Assembly (NCBI GenBank): GCA_033763795.1
Contig: JANRJV010000038.1
Span: forward strand, 1-64,000
Origin: JAEUIV01 sp033763795
GTDB taxonomy: Bacteria > Planctomycetota > Phycisphaerae > Phycisphaerales > UBA1924
Direction of reading: 5' to 3'
Length of the DNA stretch: 64,000 nucleotides
Both the position numbers and the translations under genes were made by a program. Positions 1 to 8,260 of the stretch are shown here, piece after piece. The notes beneath the pieces were generated by a model. That model was not told the DNA's origin. It made no database searches and saw nothing but the letters and a program-made list of their open reading frames with translations. The first letter of the stretch is position 1, and each line of letters opens with the position of its first letter.

Positions 1-1
1 C

Positions 2-295
2 CGCGTTCAGCATGTCGACGCCGGGCCCGGCCCGAAGGGGCCGCGCTTCACCGAGCTGTGCGAGCGGATGGGCGTGCCGCCCGCCGAGGTCGTGTACCTG
101 GGGGACGACGTGAACGATCTCCCCGCCATGGCGCTCGCCGGGCTCTCGGCGTGTCCGGCGGACGCCCGGCCCGAGGTTCGGGCGCGGGTCGATCTCGTGC
201 TCGACGCCCCGGGCGGCCGGGGCGCGTTCCGGGAGCTGGCGGACGTCGTGCTGGCCGGGCTGCCAGCGGGCGCGCCGGGCAAGCCCAGCGTCTGA
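2..295 (+). CDS. kdsC: KdsC-like HAD phosphatase, 3' part only
   Basis: This is the C-terminal ~97 residues of a HAD-superfamily phosphatase; the start lies left of the window. The frame is open from base 2 to the TGA at 293-295. It carries the HAD motif IV signature YLGDDVNDLP, which supplies the Mg2+-binding aspartates, followed by the KdsC-typical sequence ADARPEVRARVD and then GGRGAFRELAD. Family members hydrolyse 3-deoxy-D-manno-octulosonate 8-phosphate to KDO in lipopolysaccharide core synthesis. The next gene downstream has HldE-type domains, which fits an envelope-glycan locus. A related sugar-phosphate phosphatase, or the phosphatase half of a fused nucleotidyltransferase, cannot be excluded because the N-terminus is missing. 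Confidence 0.8.
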   Translation, partial: RVQHVDAGPGPKGPRFTELCERMGVPPAEVVYLGDDVNDLPAMALAGLSACPADARPEVRARVDLVLDAPGGRGAFRELADVVLAGLPAGAPGKPSV

Positions 296-400
296 CCCGC
301 CCGTTCGCGTGGGGGCGACGCCCGCAGTTCCTGCGCGAATAGGCGTTTTCGGACCGCCGTTCACCAAGGAACGGCTCTCCCGCAGCCGATAAATCTCGCC

Positions 401-2017
401 ATGGAACCCTCAGCGGGCGTGCGCAGCAAGATGCTCTCGAGGCAGGAGCTGTTGAGCCTGCGGGACGCGGCCCGCGCCGACGGGCGGACGGTCGTCCAGT
501 GCCACGGCTGCTTCGATATCGTCCACCCCGGACACGTCCGGCATCTGCAGCACGCCGCCCGGCAGGCGGACATCCTCCTGGTGACCATCACCGCCGACAG
601 CGTGATGAGCAAGGGCGTGGGCCGACCGCTGATCCCCCAGGAGCTCCGGGCGGAGAACCTGGCGGCTCTGGACTGCGTCGACTGGGTGTACGTCAACCCG
701 GCCGCGACCGCGCTCGAGCTGCTGGAAGAGGTGAAGCCCGATGTCTACGTCAAGGGACGCGAGTACGAGACCAACGAGGATCCGCGCTTCCGCGCCGAGC
801 GCGAAGCCGTGGAGCGGTCGGGCGGGCGGGTCGTCTTCAGCTCGGGGGACGTGGTCTTCAGTTCGACGGCTCTCGTCGCCGCGATGGAGACGAGCGCCGA
901 CCCCGCTCACGCGCGGATCCGTCAGCTCATCGCCCAGCACGATCTCACGCTCGAGAAGCTTGAGCCCATCGTCGAAGGGTTCATCGGCCTCCCGGTGGTC
1001 GTGGTGGGAGAGACCATCGTCGATACGTACGTTCACTGCGACCGGCCCGACATCGCGGGCGAGAGCCCGGTCATGTCGCTGCGACCGCTTGAGCACCGGA
1101 GCTACGACGGCGGGGCCGCCGTGATCGCGCGGCACCTGGCGGCTCTGGGCGCGCGACCCACGCTGGTCACCGCCCTGCCCCGCACACCGGCCGCCGAAGG
1201 GCTGCGGCAGCGGCTGGCCGTCGAAGGCATCGAGGTGCGCGCGGTGGAATGCGACGGCCCGATGCTGGAGAAGCAGCGGTTCCTCGTCGGCACGCAGAAG
1301 GTGATGAAGCTCGACATGGTCCGCCCTGTGACGCTGGACGCGGGGCGGCAGCACGACCTGCTCGGTCTGGCGGGCGAGGCCGCCCGCGGAGCGCGGGCCG
1401 CGATCATCGCGGACTTCGGCAACGGCCTGCTCACGTCGGGCATGCTCTCCAAGCTGTGCCCGATCCTCCGCCAGCGTGTCGACTTCCTGGCGGGCGATGT
1501 TTCCGGACGGCGCGCCTCGCTCGCGCACATGCGGGACATGGATCTCCTGACGCCCACGGAGAACGAGCTGCGCGACGCTGTGCGTGACTATGACGACTCG
1601 CTGAACGCAGCGGTGTGGCGACTGCTGGCCGCGACGGGGTCGCAGTGCGCGTTCGTCACGATGGGCGCGGAGGGCCTGATCGCGTTCGAGCGGCTGCCGG
1701 AGCCGGCGGGTGACGCCGCCTGGTCGACCCGCGTCCGAGGCGAGCACGTGCCCGCGCTGACCCCGCACGCGCTGGACCCCCTCGGATGTGGGGATGCGCT
1801 CCTGGCCACGGCGACGCTCACGCTCGCCAGCGCACCCGCCCTCACGGATTCCCTGGCGATCGCCGGTTTTCTCGCGAGCATCGCCGCGGGCGCCCACGCC
1901 GCACGACTGGGAAACGACCCGGTTTCGGCCCGCGACTTGCGGACGGGGCTGCGGCGGCTGTGCGATTCAAAGCTTTCCGTCGTGACGTCGCGTCCGGGCG
2001 TCAGGCTGGTTGTCTGA
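401..2017 (+). CDS. Bifunctional nucleotidyltransferase / PfkB sugar kinase (HldE-type domains in reversed order)
   Basis: 538 aa. The N-terminal cytidylyltransferase-fold domain (about residues 30-150) has GCFDIVHPGHV, with the nucleotide-binding HxGH at residues 42-45. After a linker, a PfkB/ribokinase domain (about 195-520) begins VVVVGETIVDTYV and contains the anion-hole/catalytic motif DPLGCGD (D459-D465; Cys replaces the usual Ala of GAGD). These are the two activities of HldE/RfaE, which makes ADP-heptose, but E. coli HldE has the kinase first. The neighbouring KdsC-like gene and glycosyltransferase support a role in activated heptose or a similar sugar for surface polysaccharide. The exact substrate is not readable from sequence. 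ATG at 401 has no clear Shine-Dalgarno; a weak GATAAA (388-393) lies 7 nt upstream. Confidence 0.8.
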   Translation: MEPSAGVRSKMLSRQELLSLRDAARADGRTVVQCHGCFDIVHPGHVRHLQHAARQADILLVTITADSVMSKGVGRPLIPQELRAENLAALDCVDWVYVNPAATALELLEEVKPDVYVKGREYETNEDPRFRAEREAVERSGGRVVFSSGDVVFSSTALVAAMETSADPAHARIRQLIAQHDLTLEKLEPIVEGFIGLPVVVVGETIVDTYVHCDRPDIAGESPVMSLRPLEHRSYDGGAAVIARHLAALGARPTLVTALPRTPAAEGLRQRLAVEGIEVRAVECDGPMLEKQRFLVGTQKVMKLDMVRPVTLDAGRQHDLLGLAGEAARGARAAIIADFGNGLLTSGMLSKLCPILRQRVDFLAGDVSGRRASLAHMRDMDLLTPTENELRDAVRDYDDSLNAAVWRLLAATGSQCAFVTMGAEGLIAFERLPEPAGDAAWSTRVRGEHVPALTPHALDPLGCGDALLATATLTLASAPALTDSLAIAGFLASIAAGAHAARLGNDPVSARDLRTGLRRLCDSKLSVVTSRPGVRLVV

Positions 2018-2063
2018 ATCGCCGATCAGATGGCTGATTCGACCAGGAAACTCCCGTACTCCC

Positions 2064-3209
2064 ATGCTGACGTACGTCATTCCCACGCACGACCGTCCTG
2101 AGCAGCTCGCCCTGACGCTCGCCGCGCTGGCGTCCACGGACCAGGGCCCGGTCCGCGACCTGTTGGGCGGGGCCGAGGTGATCATCGTGGACAACGCGTC
2201 GCGCTTTCCGGCGACGGCGCCGCCCACGCTGCGGAACGGTCTGCCGGTTCGCGTCATCTATCGCGCGGTCAACGAAGGCGCGGCGGGCCGCAACGCCGCG
2301 GCTCTGTCGGCCGCGGGCCGCTCCAGCGATCCGAACCACTGGCTGCTGATGCTCGATGACGACTCGGCGCCGCTCGACGGCGGCTTCGCCGAGGCGCTCG
2401 CCAGCGCGTCCGAAGACGTCGCCGCGGTCGCCGCCGACATCTTCCTGAAGCCCGGCGGGCCCCGCGAGTCCGGGGGACTGCCCGAGGTGTTCGTGGGCTG
2501 CGGCGTGGCGATCCGGCGGAACGTCTTCCTGTCGCAGGGCGGGTACGACCCGTCGTTCGGCTACTACGCCGAGGAATACGATCTCGCCGCGCGCTTCCTG
2601 CTCGCGGGCTACCGCGTCGTCCACGATCCGCGCTTCCGCGTTCAGCATCGCAAGAGCGCCGAGGGACGCGACATGAACCGCGTCCTGCGCAACCTCGTCC
2701 GCAACAACGCGTGCGTCGTGCAGCGGTACGCGCCCGAGCGCGTCTGCCCGGGCGAGCTGACGCGCATCATCGACCGCTACCGCGAGATCGCCGTCCGCGA
2801 GCACGCGATGCACGGCTACGAGGAGGGCGTCGCCGACCTCTACTCGATCATTGAGCGCCAGCCCCGCCGGGAGATGAGCGACGAGCTGTACGACCGCTTC
2901 ACCGGAGCCGCACACTGCCGGGCCTCGCTGCGCGAGGAGTTCACTTCGCGCGGCGTCACGGCGGTCGCTCTGGTTGACCCGCCGGGCGGCGCCGTCCCGA
3001 AGCATCGCGACCTCGTCGAGAGCATCGTCCGCGAGCTGGGCGTCAGCATCGTTCCGGCCGCCCGGGCGCAGGCGCTCGTGATCGCGACGCTCTCGCCCGG
3101 TCCCATGCTCGACGCCGCGACGGCGCTGGCGACCGGTGCCGCGGTGCCGGTGCTCAAGCCATGGAACATCGAGCCCGCGCCGCGCCGCTCGCTGGCGACC
3201 GCGGCCTGA
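2064..3209 (+). CDS. Family 2 glycosyltransferase
   Basis: 381 aa. It opens with the classical GT2 start MLTYVIPTHDRPEQL, followed by VNEGAAGRNAAA, the metal-binding region MLDDDSAP and a later YAEEYDLAARFL acceptor-site segment, so a GT-A fold spans about residues 1-240. The C-terminal ~130 residues (containing ALVDPPGG and IVPAARAQALVIATL) look like a separate small alpha/beta domain I cannot name. ATG 2064 is chosen because it starts exactly at the first GT2 beta strand; an in-frame TTG at 2010 would overlap the previous gene by 8 bp and add 18 non-homologous residues. Probably transfers a sugar in surface glycan assembly together with the two upstream sugar-activation genes; donor and acceptor are unknown. 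Confidence 0.85.
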   Translation: MLTYVIPTHDRPEQLALTLAALASTDQGPVRDLLGGAEVIIVDNASRFPATAPPTLRNGLPVRVIYRAVNEGAAGRNAAALSAAGRSSDPNHWLLMLDDDSAPLDGGFAEALASASEDVAAVAADIFLKPGGPRESGGLPEVFVGCGVAIRRNVFLSQGGYDPSFGYYAEEYDLAARFLLAGYRVVHDPRFRVQHRKSAEGRDMNRVLRNLVRNNACVVQRYAPERVCPGELTRIIDRYREIAVREHAMHGYEEGVADLYSIIERQPRREMSDELYDRFTGAAHCRASLREEFTSRGVTAVALVDPPGGAVPKHRDLVESIVRELGVSIVPAARAQALVIATLSPGPMLDAATALATGAAVPVLKPWNIEPAPRRSLATAA

Positions 3210-3227
3210 CCCTGCCCGCCGCTGCTC

Positions 3228-3239
3228 TACACTCGGCGC
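3228..3239 (+). promoter_or_regulatory. Candidate leaderless promoter of ispE (-10 TACACT)
   Basis: TACACT (3228-3233) sits 6 nt before the ATG at 3240, with CTGACC as a possible -35 (3206-3211, 16-nt spacer). No Shine-Dalgarno is present. Transcription would start at or next to the ATG. Confidence 0.5.
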
Positions 3240-4163
3240 ATGACCCCGCCCGACGCGCCCCGCGCCGCGACGCGCTCCGCGCACGCCAAGCTGAATCTCA
3301 TCCTCGCCGTCGGACCGCCGCGGGCGGGGGACGGGTTCCATCCCATCTGCTCGTGGTTCACGCCCGTCTCGCTCGCTGATGAGCTCCGCGTGGAGCGGCT
3401 TGCCGACGGCGCTGCGACGTCGCTCGAGATCAGTTGGAGCCCGGACGCGCCGCGCCCGTCGCCGATCGACTGGCCGCTCGAAAAGGACCTGGCGCAGCGC
3501 GCTCACGCGCTGCTGGAGCGCGAGGTCGGCACGCCACTCCCCGTGCGCGCCACGCTGCGCAAGCGCGTGCCCATCGGAGGCGGGCTGGGCGGCGGGTCTT
3601 CCGACGCCGCGGCCATGCTGCTGGCGCTGCGCGACCTGTTCGGGCTGGAGATCACGACGCCACGGCTCGCCCGGCTGGGGTCGCGCCTGGGCAGCGATAT
3701 CCCATTCTTCGTGCGCAACGCTCTTACGCCCGCGCTGGTCGAAGGAGTGGGGGAGGTCGTCACGCCGTTGCCCGCTCTCGAAGCCTTCGCCGTGCTGATC
3801 ATCCCGCCGTTCGGAACTCCGACGGGCCCGGTCTACGCCGCGTTCGATCGTGCGGGCCCGGCCCCACTGGTGCGTCGCGAAAGGGTCGAGTCTGTCGCTT
3901 CGACGGGGACCGTCCGCGATGAGGCGCTCTTCAACGATCTCGCCGCGGCGGCGGAAGCGGTCGAGCCGCGACTGGCAGAGCTGCGCCGCCGGGCCGCGGA
4001 GCTGGGCGGGTCGCCCGTGCACATCACGGGGAGCGGGAGCACGATGTTCGCGCTCGCATCGTCTGCGGCCCAGGCCCGCGGACTCGCCGAGCGCCTGTCG
4101 GGCCGACTGCCTGAGTGCGCGTGCCTGCCCGTGGCGCTCAGCGCCGCGCCAGTTTCTTTTTGA
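3240..4163 (+). CDS. ispE: 4-diphosphocytidyl-2-C-methyl-D-erythritol kinase (IspE)
   Basis: 307 aa, the normal length for IspE. GHMP-kinase features: N-terminal SAHAKLNLILAVG with the conserved substrate-contacting Lys/Asn, the ATP-binding glycine/serine loop IGGGLGGGSSDAAA at residues 112-125, and GSDIPFFV carrying the catalytic aspartate. A C-terminal GHMP motif, HITGSGSTMFALA, is also visible. The enzyme phosphorylates CDP-methylerythritol in the non-mevalonate isoprenoid pathway in the cytoplasm. The 3' end overlaps the convergent malQ by 26 bp. A TACACT element 6 nt before the ATG and absence of a ribosome-binding site suggest a leaderless message. Confidence 0.95.
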   Translation: MTPPDAPRAATRSAHAKLNLILAVGPPRAGDGFHPICSWFTPVSLADELRVERLADGAATSLEISWSPDAPRPSPIDWPLEKDLAQRAHALLEREVGTPLPVRATLRKRVPIGGGLGGGSSDAAAMLLALRDLFGLEITTPRLARLGSRLGSDIPFFVRNALTPALVEGVGEVVTPLPALEAFAVLIIPPFGTPTGPVYAAFDRAGPAPLVRRERVESVASTGTVRDEALFNDLAAAAEAVEPRLAELRRRAAELGGSPVHITGSGSTMFALASSAAQARGLAERLSGRLPECACLPVALSAAPVSF

Positions 4164-6561
4164 CGGGCTTGGCGGCCGCCTTCTTCGCGGCGGGCTTGGT
4201 GGCTGCCTTCTTCACGGGCTGCTTCGCGGGCTTCGGAGCGGGCTTTGCCGGAGCCTTCGCGACCTTCTTCGGAGCGGGCTTCGCGGAGTTCTTCGTGGCG
4301 GCCGCGGACTTCGACGGCGCCTTCGCGGGAAGCTCCCTCACCGCTGGCGCCTTCGCGGGCTTCGTCGCGGCTTCCTTGACGGGCGCGCTCGGCGCGGCTT
4401 CCTTCGCCGCGGGCTTGGCGGGCTTGGCGCCGGCCGCGCCCTTCCGGGCCGCGTTCATCGCCTTGAGCACACGCACCACGCCCGCGTTCCGCTGGAGCTG
4501 CTCGAGCTGCATCTTGAACCGGCGCCGCCAGTTCGGATGCTGGTCCATCGTGCCGGGGACGTTCTGCCACTTGGTCTCCAGCCACAGGTCCTCAAGCGAC
4601 ACGAGCACGAAGTCCGCCGGGCTCTCGCACAGGTGGGCGAGCATCGCGTCGCGCAGGGCGGCCTCGTCCGCCTTCCCGGCCGGGAGGCGCTTGTCCTTGC
4701 GCATCTGCGCGATGAGCGCGTCGCGCTGCTTGCCGCGCGTCGAACGCTCGGCGTCGCGCTTGGACTCGTCGAGCATGCCCAGACCGATCCGATCGTCGAT
4801 GTCCTGCCCCGACCAGTACGCCGCGAAGGGCGCCATGTCGTGGGTGTTCACGCTGGCGACGCAGTTCGCGGGGACGGGCCGCAGCGCCGGCTGCTGGGGC
4901 TGCATCTCGTACTGCGCGACGTAGAGCCCGCACAGGTCGTGCGTGTGCAGCGCCTCGTTCACCTCGGGCGGCACGGTTCCCAGGTTCTCGCCCACCAGGC
5001 GGCAGCGGTGCCTGTGCGACTCGATGCACAGGATCGCGTACAGCTCCTCCGCGTGATACTGGACGTAGACGCCGTCCGCCGCGGACATCCCGTCCGGGAT
5101 CCAGAAGAGCCGGTGGAACGCCATGACGTGGTCGAGGCGGAGATACTCCGCGTGCCGCATGTGATTGCGCAGGCAGGCGCGCAGATAGGCGTAGGCGTCC
5201 CGGCGCACCGTCTCGGGGTGCATGGGCGGGAAGCCCCAGTTCTGACCGCCAGTGAAGTAGGGGTCGGGGGGCGCGCCGGTCGAGCATCCGGCGGCGAACT
5301 GGTCGCGAAACTTCCAGGTGTCGTAGCCGAAGGGCGACACGCCGACGGGCAGATCCAGATACATGACCCCGCCCGCCGACTTGATCTCCGAGCCCAGGGC
5401 CAGCAGCTCCATCCACGCCAGATACTGGGCGTAGACGTGATAGCGCGCGACCGCGGGGTCGTAGTCGGAGGGCGTGAGCGTGCCCTTCTGGAGTTTGGCG
5501 GGCCACTGCGCCCAGTCCTTGCCCTGGCGCTCGGTCACGGCGCGGAACGCCGCGTACTCCGAAGCCAGGGGCTGCTCGATCTGGAACTGCTTGAACGACT
5601 GGCTGTTCCGCCCGCCGTCGCGCTCGAACTGCCCCGCGAGCTTCTCCAGCACGCTGCGCTTGAGGCCCGCGGCGCGCCGGTAGTCCACTAGCTCCGCGTC
5701 GCGGATCGAGCCCGCCTCGATCTGGAAGTTCGAGGAGTTCATCACCGCGCGGGCGTCCGTGCACCGCACGAACTCCGGCGACTTCGTCGGGTCGATGAAC
5801 AGCTCATTCCAGAAGAGCCGGCTGACCGGCGCGTAGGGGCTGGGGTCGAAGGGCCCGGGCTTCTCGCCCAGGAAGCACGCCAGCAGCGGCAAGGTCGCGA
5901 CCACCCGGCCGCCCAGCCCGCTGGTCCACGACGCCAGCTCACGAAGATCGGACAGATCGCCGCAGCCGAGGCTGCGGTCGGACGTCAGCGCATACAGCGG
6001 AGCGAAGACGCCCCAGTCGCGCCGCTGCTCTTCTTCCGGCGCGCGATAGGACCGCTCGGGAGCGACAAGAAGATGCGTCTCCAAACGATCGGAGCCGATC
6101 TCCAGCGTGAGCTTGTGGTAGCCCGCGGGGAGCTGCTTGGGCAGAGGCAGCAGCGCGGACTCGACCTTCTGGCCGTCTGGGCCGGCGGCGGGCTTGGTCT
6201 TGACTTCGCCGGGCTCGATCCGGCCCGTGAGCGACTTGCCGGACTCAAGCTTGATCGACCACTGCACCGCGGCGCCGACCCCGCCCGGGAACCGCACGGC
6301 GACGAACGCCGGCTTGGTCTCCCACACGATCGTGACGGGCTCGATTCGCCGATTGCGCAGTTGCTCCAGCTTTTCCTTCTCGGCGGAGGCGGCCTCGGCC
6401 TCGGTGCCGCAAGGGGAGCCCAGCGCGGTCAGGACGCGCTGCAGCGATTCGGCAGCCGCCTGTCGCTCGGCCCCGGACCCGTCAATGAAGGACGTTTGCA
6501 CACCGTGAAGCCGGGCAAGCCGGCGCAGGATGGCGACATGCTCTCGAGAACTGGGGGCCAC
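4138..6561 (-). CDS. malQ: 4-alpha-glucanotransferase (amylomaltase) with a C-terminal H1-like Lys/Ala/Pro tail
   Basis: 807 aa, GTG start. The GH77 core is clear: GCGDLSDLRELASW, FDPSPYAPVSR, the catalytic nucleophile region YLRLDHVMAFHRLFW, the acid/base glutamate in LVGENLGTVPPEV, and SVNTHDMAPFA with the third aspartate. Residues about 60-190 form an N-terminal accessory beta domain, as in the long MalQ/DPE2 class. Family members transfer alpha-1,4-glucan segments between maltodextrins in glycogen turnover. Residues about 704-807 are an added low-complexity tail almost entirely of Ala, Lys and Pro (KPAAKKAAAKPVKKK-type repeats), resembling bacterial histone-H1-like tails and not part of the catalytic fold. 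The gene lies alone, convergent with ispE; the leader carries a TATACT -10. Confidence 0.93.
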   Translation of the reverse strand: MAPSSREHVAILRRLARLHGVQTSFIDGSGAERQAAAESLQRVLTALGSPCGTEAEAASAEKEKLEQLRNRRIEPVTIVWETKPAFVAVRFPGGVGAAVQWSIKLESGKSLTGRIEPGEVKTKPAAGPDGQKVESALLPLPKQLPAGYHKLTLEIGSDRLETHLLVAPERSYRAPEEEQRRDWGVFAPLYALTSDRSLGCGDLSDLRELASWTSGLGGRVVATLPLLACFLGEKPGPFDPSPYAPVSRLFWNELFIDPTKSPEFVRCTDARAVMNSSNFQIEAGSIRDAELVDYRRAAGLKRSVLEKLAGQFERDGGRNSQSFKQFQIEQPLASEYAAFRAVTERQGKDWAQWPAKLQKGTLTPSDYDPAVARYHVYAQYLAWMELLALGSEIKSAGGVMYLDLPVGVSPFGYDTWKFRDQFAAGCSTGAPPDPYFTGGQNWGFPPMHPETVRRDAYAYLRACLRNHMRHAEYLRLDHVMAFHRLFWIPDGMSAADGVYVQYHAEELYAILCIESHRHRCRLVGENLGTVPPEVNEALHTHDLCGLYVAQYEMQPQQPALRPVPANCVASVNTHDMAPFAAYWSGQDIDDRIGLGMLDESKRDAERSTRGKQRDALIAQMRKDKRLPAGKADEAALRDAMLAHLCESPADFVLVSLEDLWLETKWQNVPGTMDQHPNWRRRFKMQLEQLQRNAGVVRVLKAMNAARKGAAGAKPAKPAAKEAAPSAPVKEAATKPAKAPAVRELPAKAPSKSAAATKNSAKPAPKKVAKAPAKPAPKPAKQPVKKAATKPAAKKAAAKPVKKKLARR

Positions 6562-6646
6562 GGCGGTTGGTAACTCTCCGTCAGGGAGGTGGAGGGCCGC
6601 CGCCGGGGCACGAAACCGGCCCAGGGGCGGTTCTGAAGGGGTCGAG

Positions 6647-6652
6647 AGTATA
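6647..6652 (-). promoter_or_regulatory. -10 box (TATACT) upstream of malQ
   Basis: The minus strand reads GGTTATACT; the hexamer TATACT matches the sigma-70 consensus at 5 of 6 positions. It lies ~85 nt before the malQ GTG. No good -35 is visible at 16-18 nt. Confidence 0.4.
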
Positions 6653-6727
6653 ACCGCAGATCGGGTCTCTTTAGGGCTTCGACACCCCTGTTCTTCGGGC
6701 GGGCCCCGCAGGTCCTCCGGGGACCGC

Positions 6728-7348
6728 TCAACGACCCGGGCCCATTCCGAAGCTGGCCCAGCTTTCCTCGGGAAGCTCCAGGCCCGGGTCCACGTCGATC
6801 CCAGGAAACTGCCCGAGCGCCCCGCCGCCGGCCAGAACCGCCTCGGGCAAGGTCACGCCGCACTGCTCACAGGCCCGCCGCAGGGCGCCGTTGCTGTTCG
6901 GCCCGAACAGCATGTACTCCGCTCGAAAGACCCGGTCCCGCCGCAGGCACTGCACCTGCTCCGCCGTCAGGAGATAGACCGCCTCCAGCCGGTTGTCGGG
7001 CGGTGGGGCGAAGCTCGGCGGGCGGACCTCGCCCCCCTTCATCTTGCCCAGCCGGGGCGCACGCGAGGCGTCCCGCCAAAACTCGTAGTCGGCCCGCAGC
7101 ATGACGGTCGTGAACTCGACCCGCTCGCGCACCCCGCCGGCCTCGGGCGGACACTCGATGTCCAGGAAGAGGTGTCGTCCCCACCCCGCGACCACCCAGC
7201 TCCGCAGCTCCGCCCGGCAGAAGACGGGCGCCCGCACGGCCCGGGTCTCGGGCCGTCCCGCGAGCAGGAAAAGTGCGGTCGCTCCGCCTGCCGCCAGGAG
7301 CAGCACCACGCTCAGCACGATGTACTGGGAACGTCCGAGGGCACGCAC
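6728..7348 (-). CDS. Membrane-anchored protein of unknown function
   Basis: 206 aa, GTG start. One N-terminal hydrophobic segment (about residues 9-29, IVLSVVLLLAAGGATALFLL) after a short basic n-region suggests a signal anchor; the remaining ~175 residues would be periplasmic or extracytoplasmic. It has cysteines in VFCRAEL, DIECPPEAG, VQCLRR and ACEQCG, so disulfides or metal binding are possible. I recognise no family. The GTG is preceded by TACGAT (7355-7360 on the other strand) with a 6-nt gap and no Shine-Dalgarno, which matches the leaderless pattern seen elsewhere here. It reads toward malQ but is separated from it by 166 bp containing the malQ promoter. Confidence 0.6.
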   Translation of the reverse strand: MRALGRSQYIVLSVVLLLAAGGATALFLLAGRPETRAVRAPVFCRAELRSWVVAGWGRHLFLDIECPPEAGGVRERVEFTTVMLRADYEFWRDASRAPRLGKMKGGEVRPPSFAPPPDNRLEAVYLLTAEQVQCLRRDRVFRAEYMLFGPNSNGALRRACEQCGVTLPEAVLAGGGALGQFPGIDVDPGLELPEESWASFGMGPGR

Positions 7349-7360
7349 GGATCGATCGTA
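7349..7360 (-). promoter_or_regulatory. Candidate leaderless -10 (TACGAT) of the 6728-7348 gene
   Basis: On the minus strand TACGAT is followed by six bases and then the GTG start. No -35 match and no Shine-Dalgarno. Confidence 0.35.
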
Positions 7361-7405
7361 CGGTCCCGCCTCGCAGCGGGGCCGGCGGTCACGGCTTCAC
7401 TTCGA

Positions 7406-8092
7406 TCAGGCGCTGCGCGCCAGCGAGTTCATCGAGCTGCGCTCGAGCAGGCCCGCGGCCTCGGCGATCTTCGCCAGGTGGATGTTCTTGCGGACGCCCA
7501 GCTTGCGGCCGATGGAGGTGCGATGGGCCTCGATGGTCTTGATGCCGCGCTGCAGCCGCTCGGCGATCTCGCGCTGCGAGAGGCCCTCGCCGATCAGTTG
7601 AAGGATCTCGATCTCGCGCTTGCTGAGCGAAGCGAGCTGGCCCATGTCGCGGTGGCGGACCGTGACGATGGACGCCAGCTCGTTCTGGCGCGGGGGGCGT
7701 GCGGAGAAGCTGAGCATCGCGCAGCCGTCCCACTCGCCGCCGACGACGGGCCGCAGATTGACGACGAACTGCCGGCCGCGGATCACCTCGGCGAGCCGCA
7801 TGCCCTGGCCGCCGGAGATCACGCGCTGCACATAGCCGCGACGCTCTTCGGCCACGCTGGGCTCGAACCAGTCGGCGAGATTGCTGTGCGCACCGCGGTG
7901 CATATCGCACCCCAGCAACTCTGCCGCCGCGTCATTGAGGAAGCGCACCGACCCGGAAGCGTCCACCACCAGCAGAGGGGAATCGCATTCGAGGGCCAGC
8001 ACCTTCAGGGTCTCGAACACGCTGGTTTCGGGCGAGAATCGGGCCGGAGCCGGCTCGGGTCGGTTGTAGGAAGGAGCGCTCAACGTCGTCAT
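7406..8092 (-). CDS. PAS-LuxR transcriptional regulator, copy 1
   Basis: 228 aa from ATG 8092. The N-terminal PAS-like domain (about residues 20-130) has SPLLVVDASGSVRFLNDAAAELLG. The C-terminal LuxR/FixJ helix-turn-helix (about 155-215) reads LSKREIEILQLIGEGLSQRE followed by IAERLQRGIKTIEAHRTSIG. There is no phospho-receiver domain, so any signal must enter through PAS. An in-frame GTG 87 bp upstream would add 29 unrelated residues, so I prefer the ATG. A near-identical domain layout follows in the adjacent gene (8261-8914), indicating local duplication with divergence. A CATACT (8132-8137, minus) with TTGCTT 15 nt upstream may be its promoter. Target genes are unknown; the neighbouring aldolase and HU genes are candidates only by proximity. 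Confidence 0.82.
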   Translation of the reverse strand: MTTLSAPSYNRPEPAPARFSPETSVFETLKVLALECDSPLLVVDASGSVRFLNDAAAELLGCDMHRGAHSNLADWFEPSVAEERRGYVQRVISGGQGMRLAEVIRGRQFVVNLRPVVGGEWDGCAMLSFSARPPRQNELASIVTVRHRDMGQLASLSKREIEILQLIGEGLSQREIAERLQRGIKTIEAHRTSIGRKLGVRKNIHLAKIAEAAGLLERSSMNSLARSA

Positions 8093-8260
8093 TGGTCGTG
8101 CAAAACCCTTTTTTCCCGCGACACGGTGGAGAGTATGCGCTCGCGCCGAATCAAGCAAGCATTTCGCCCAATCCGCCACCGAGCGGACGCATTATGAAAG
8201 GTTTTTCAAAACGCCGGGATTTCCCCGAAGCGGCTCGTGTCAGTGCGTGCGGGGCTGTGC

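Noticed and set aside
2001..4022. A 673-codon minus-strand frame opposite the glycosyltransferase and ispE
   Set aside because: Crosses two real genes and lacks any protein features.
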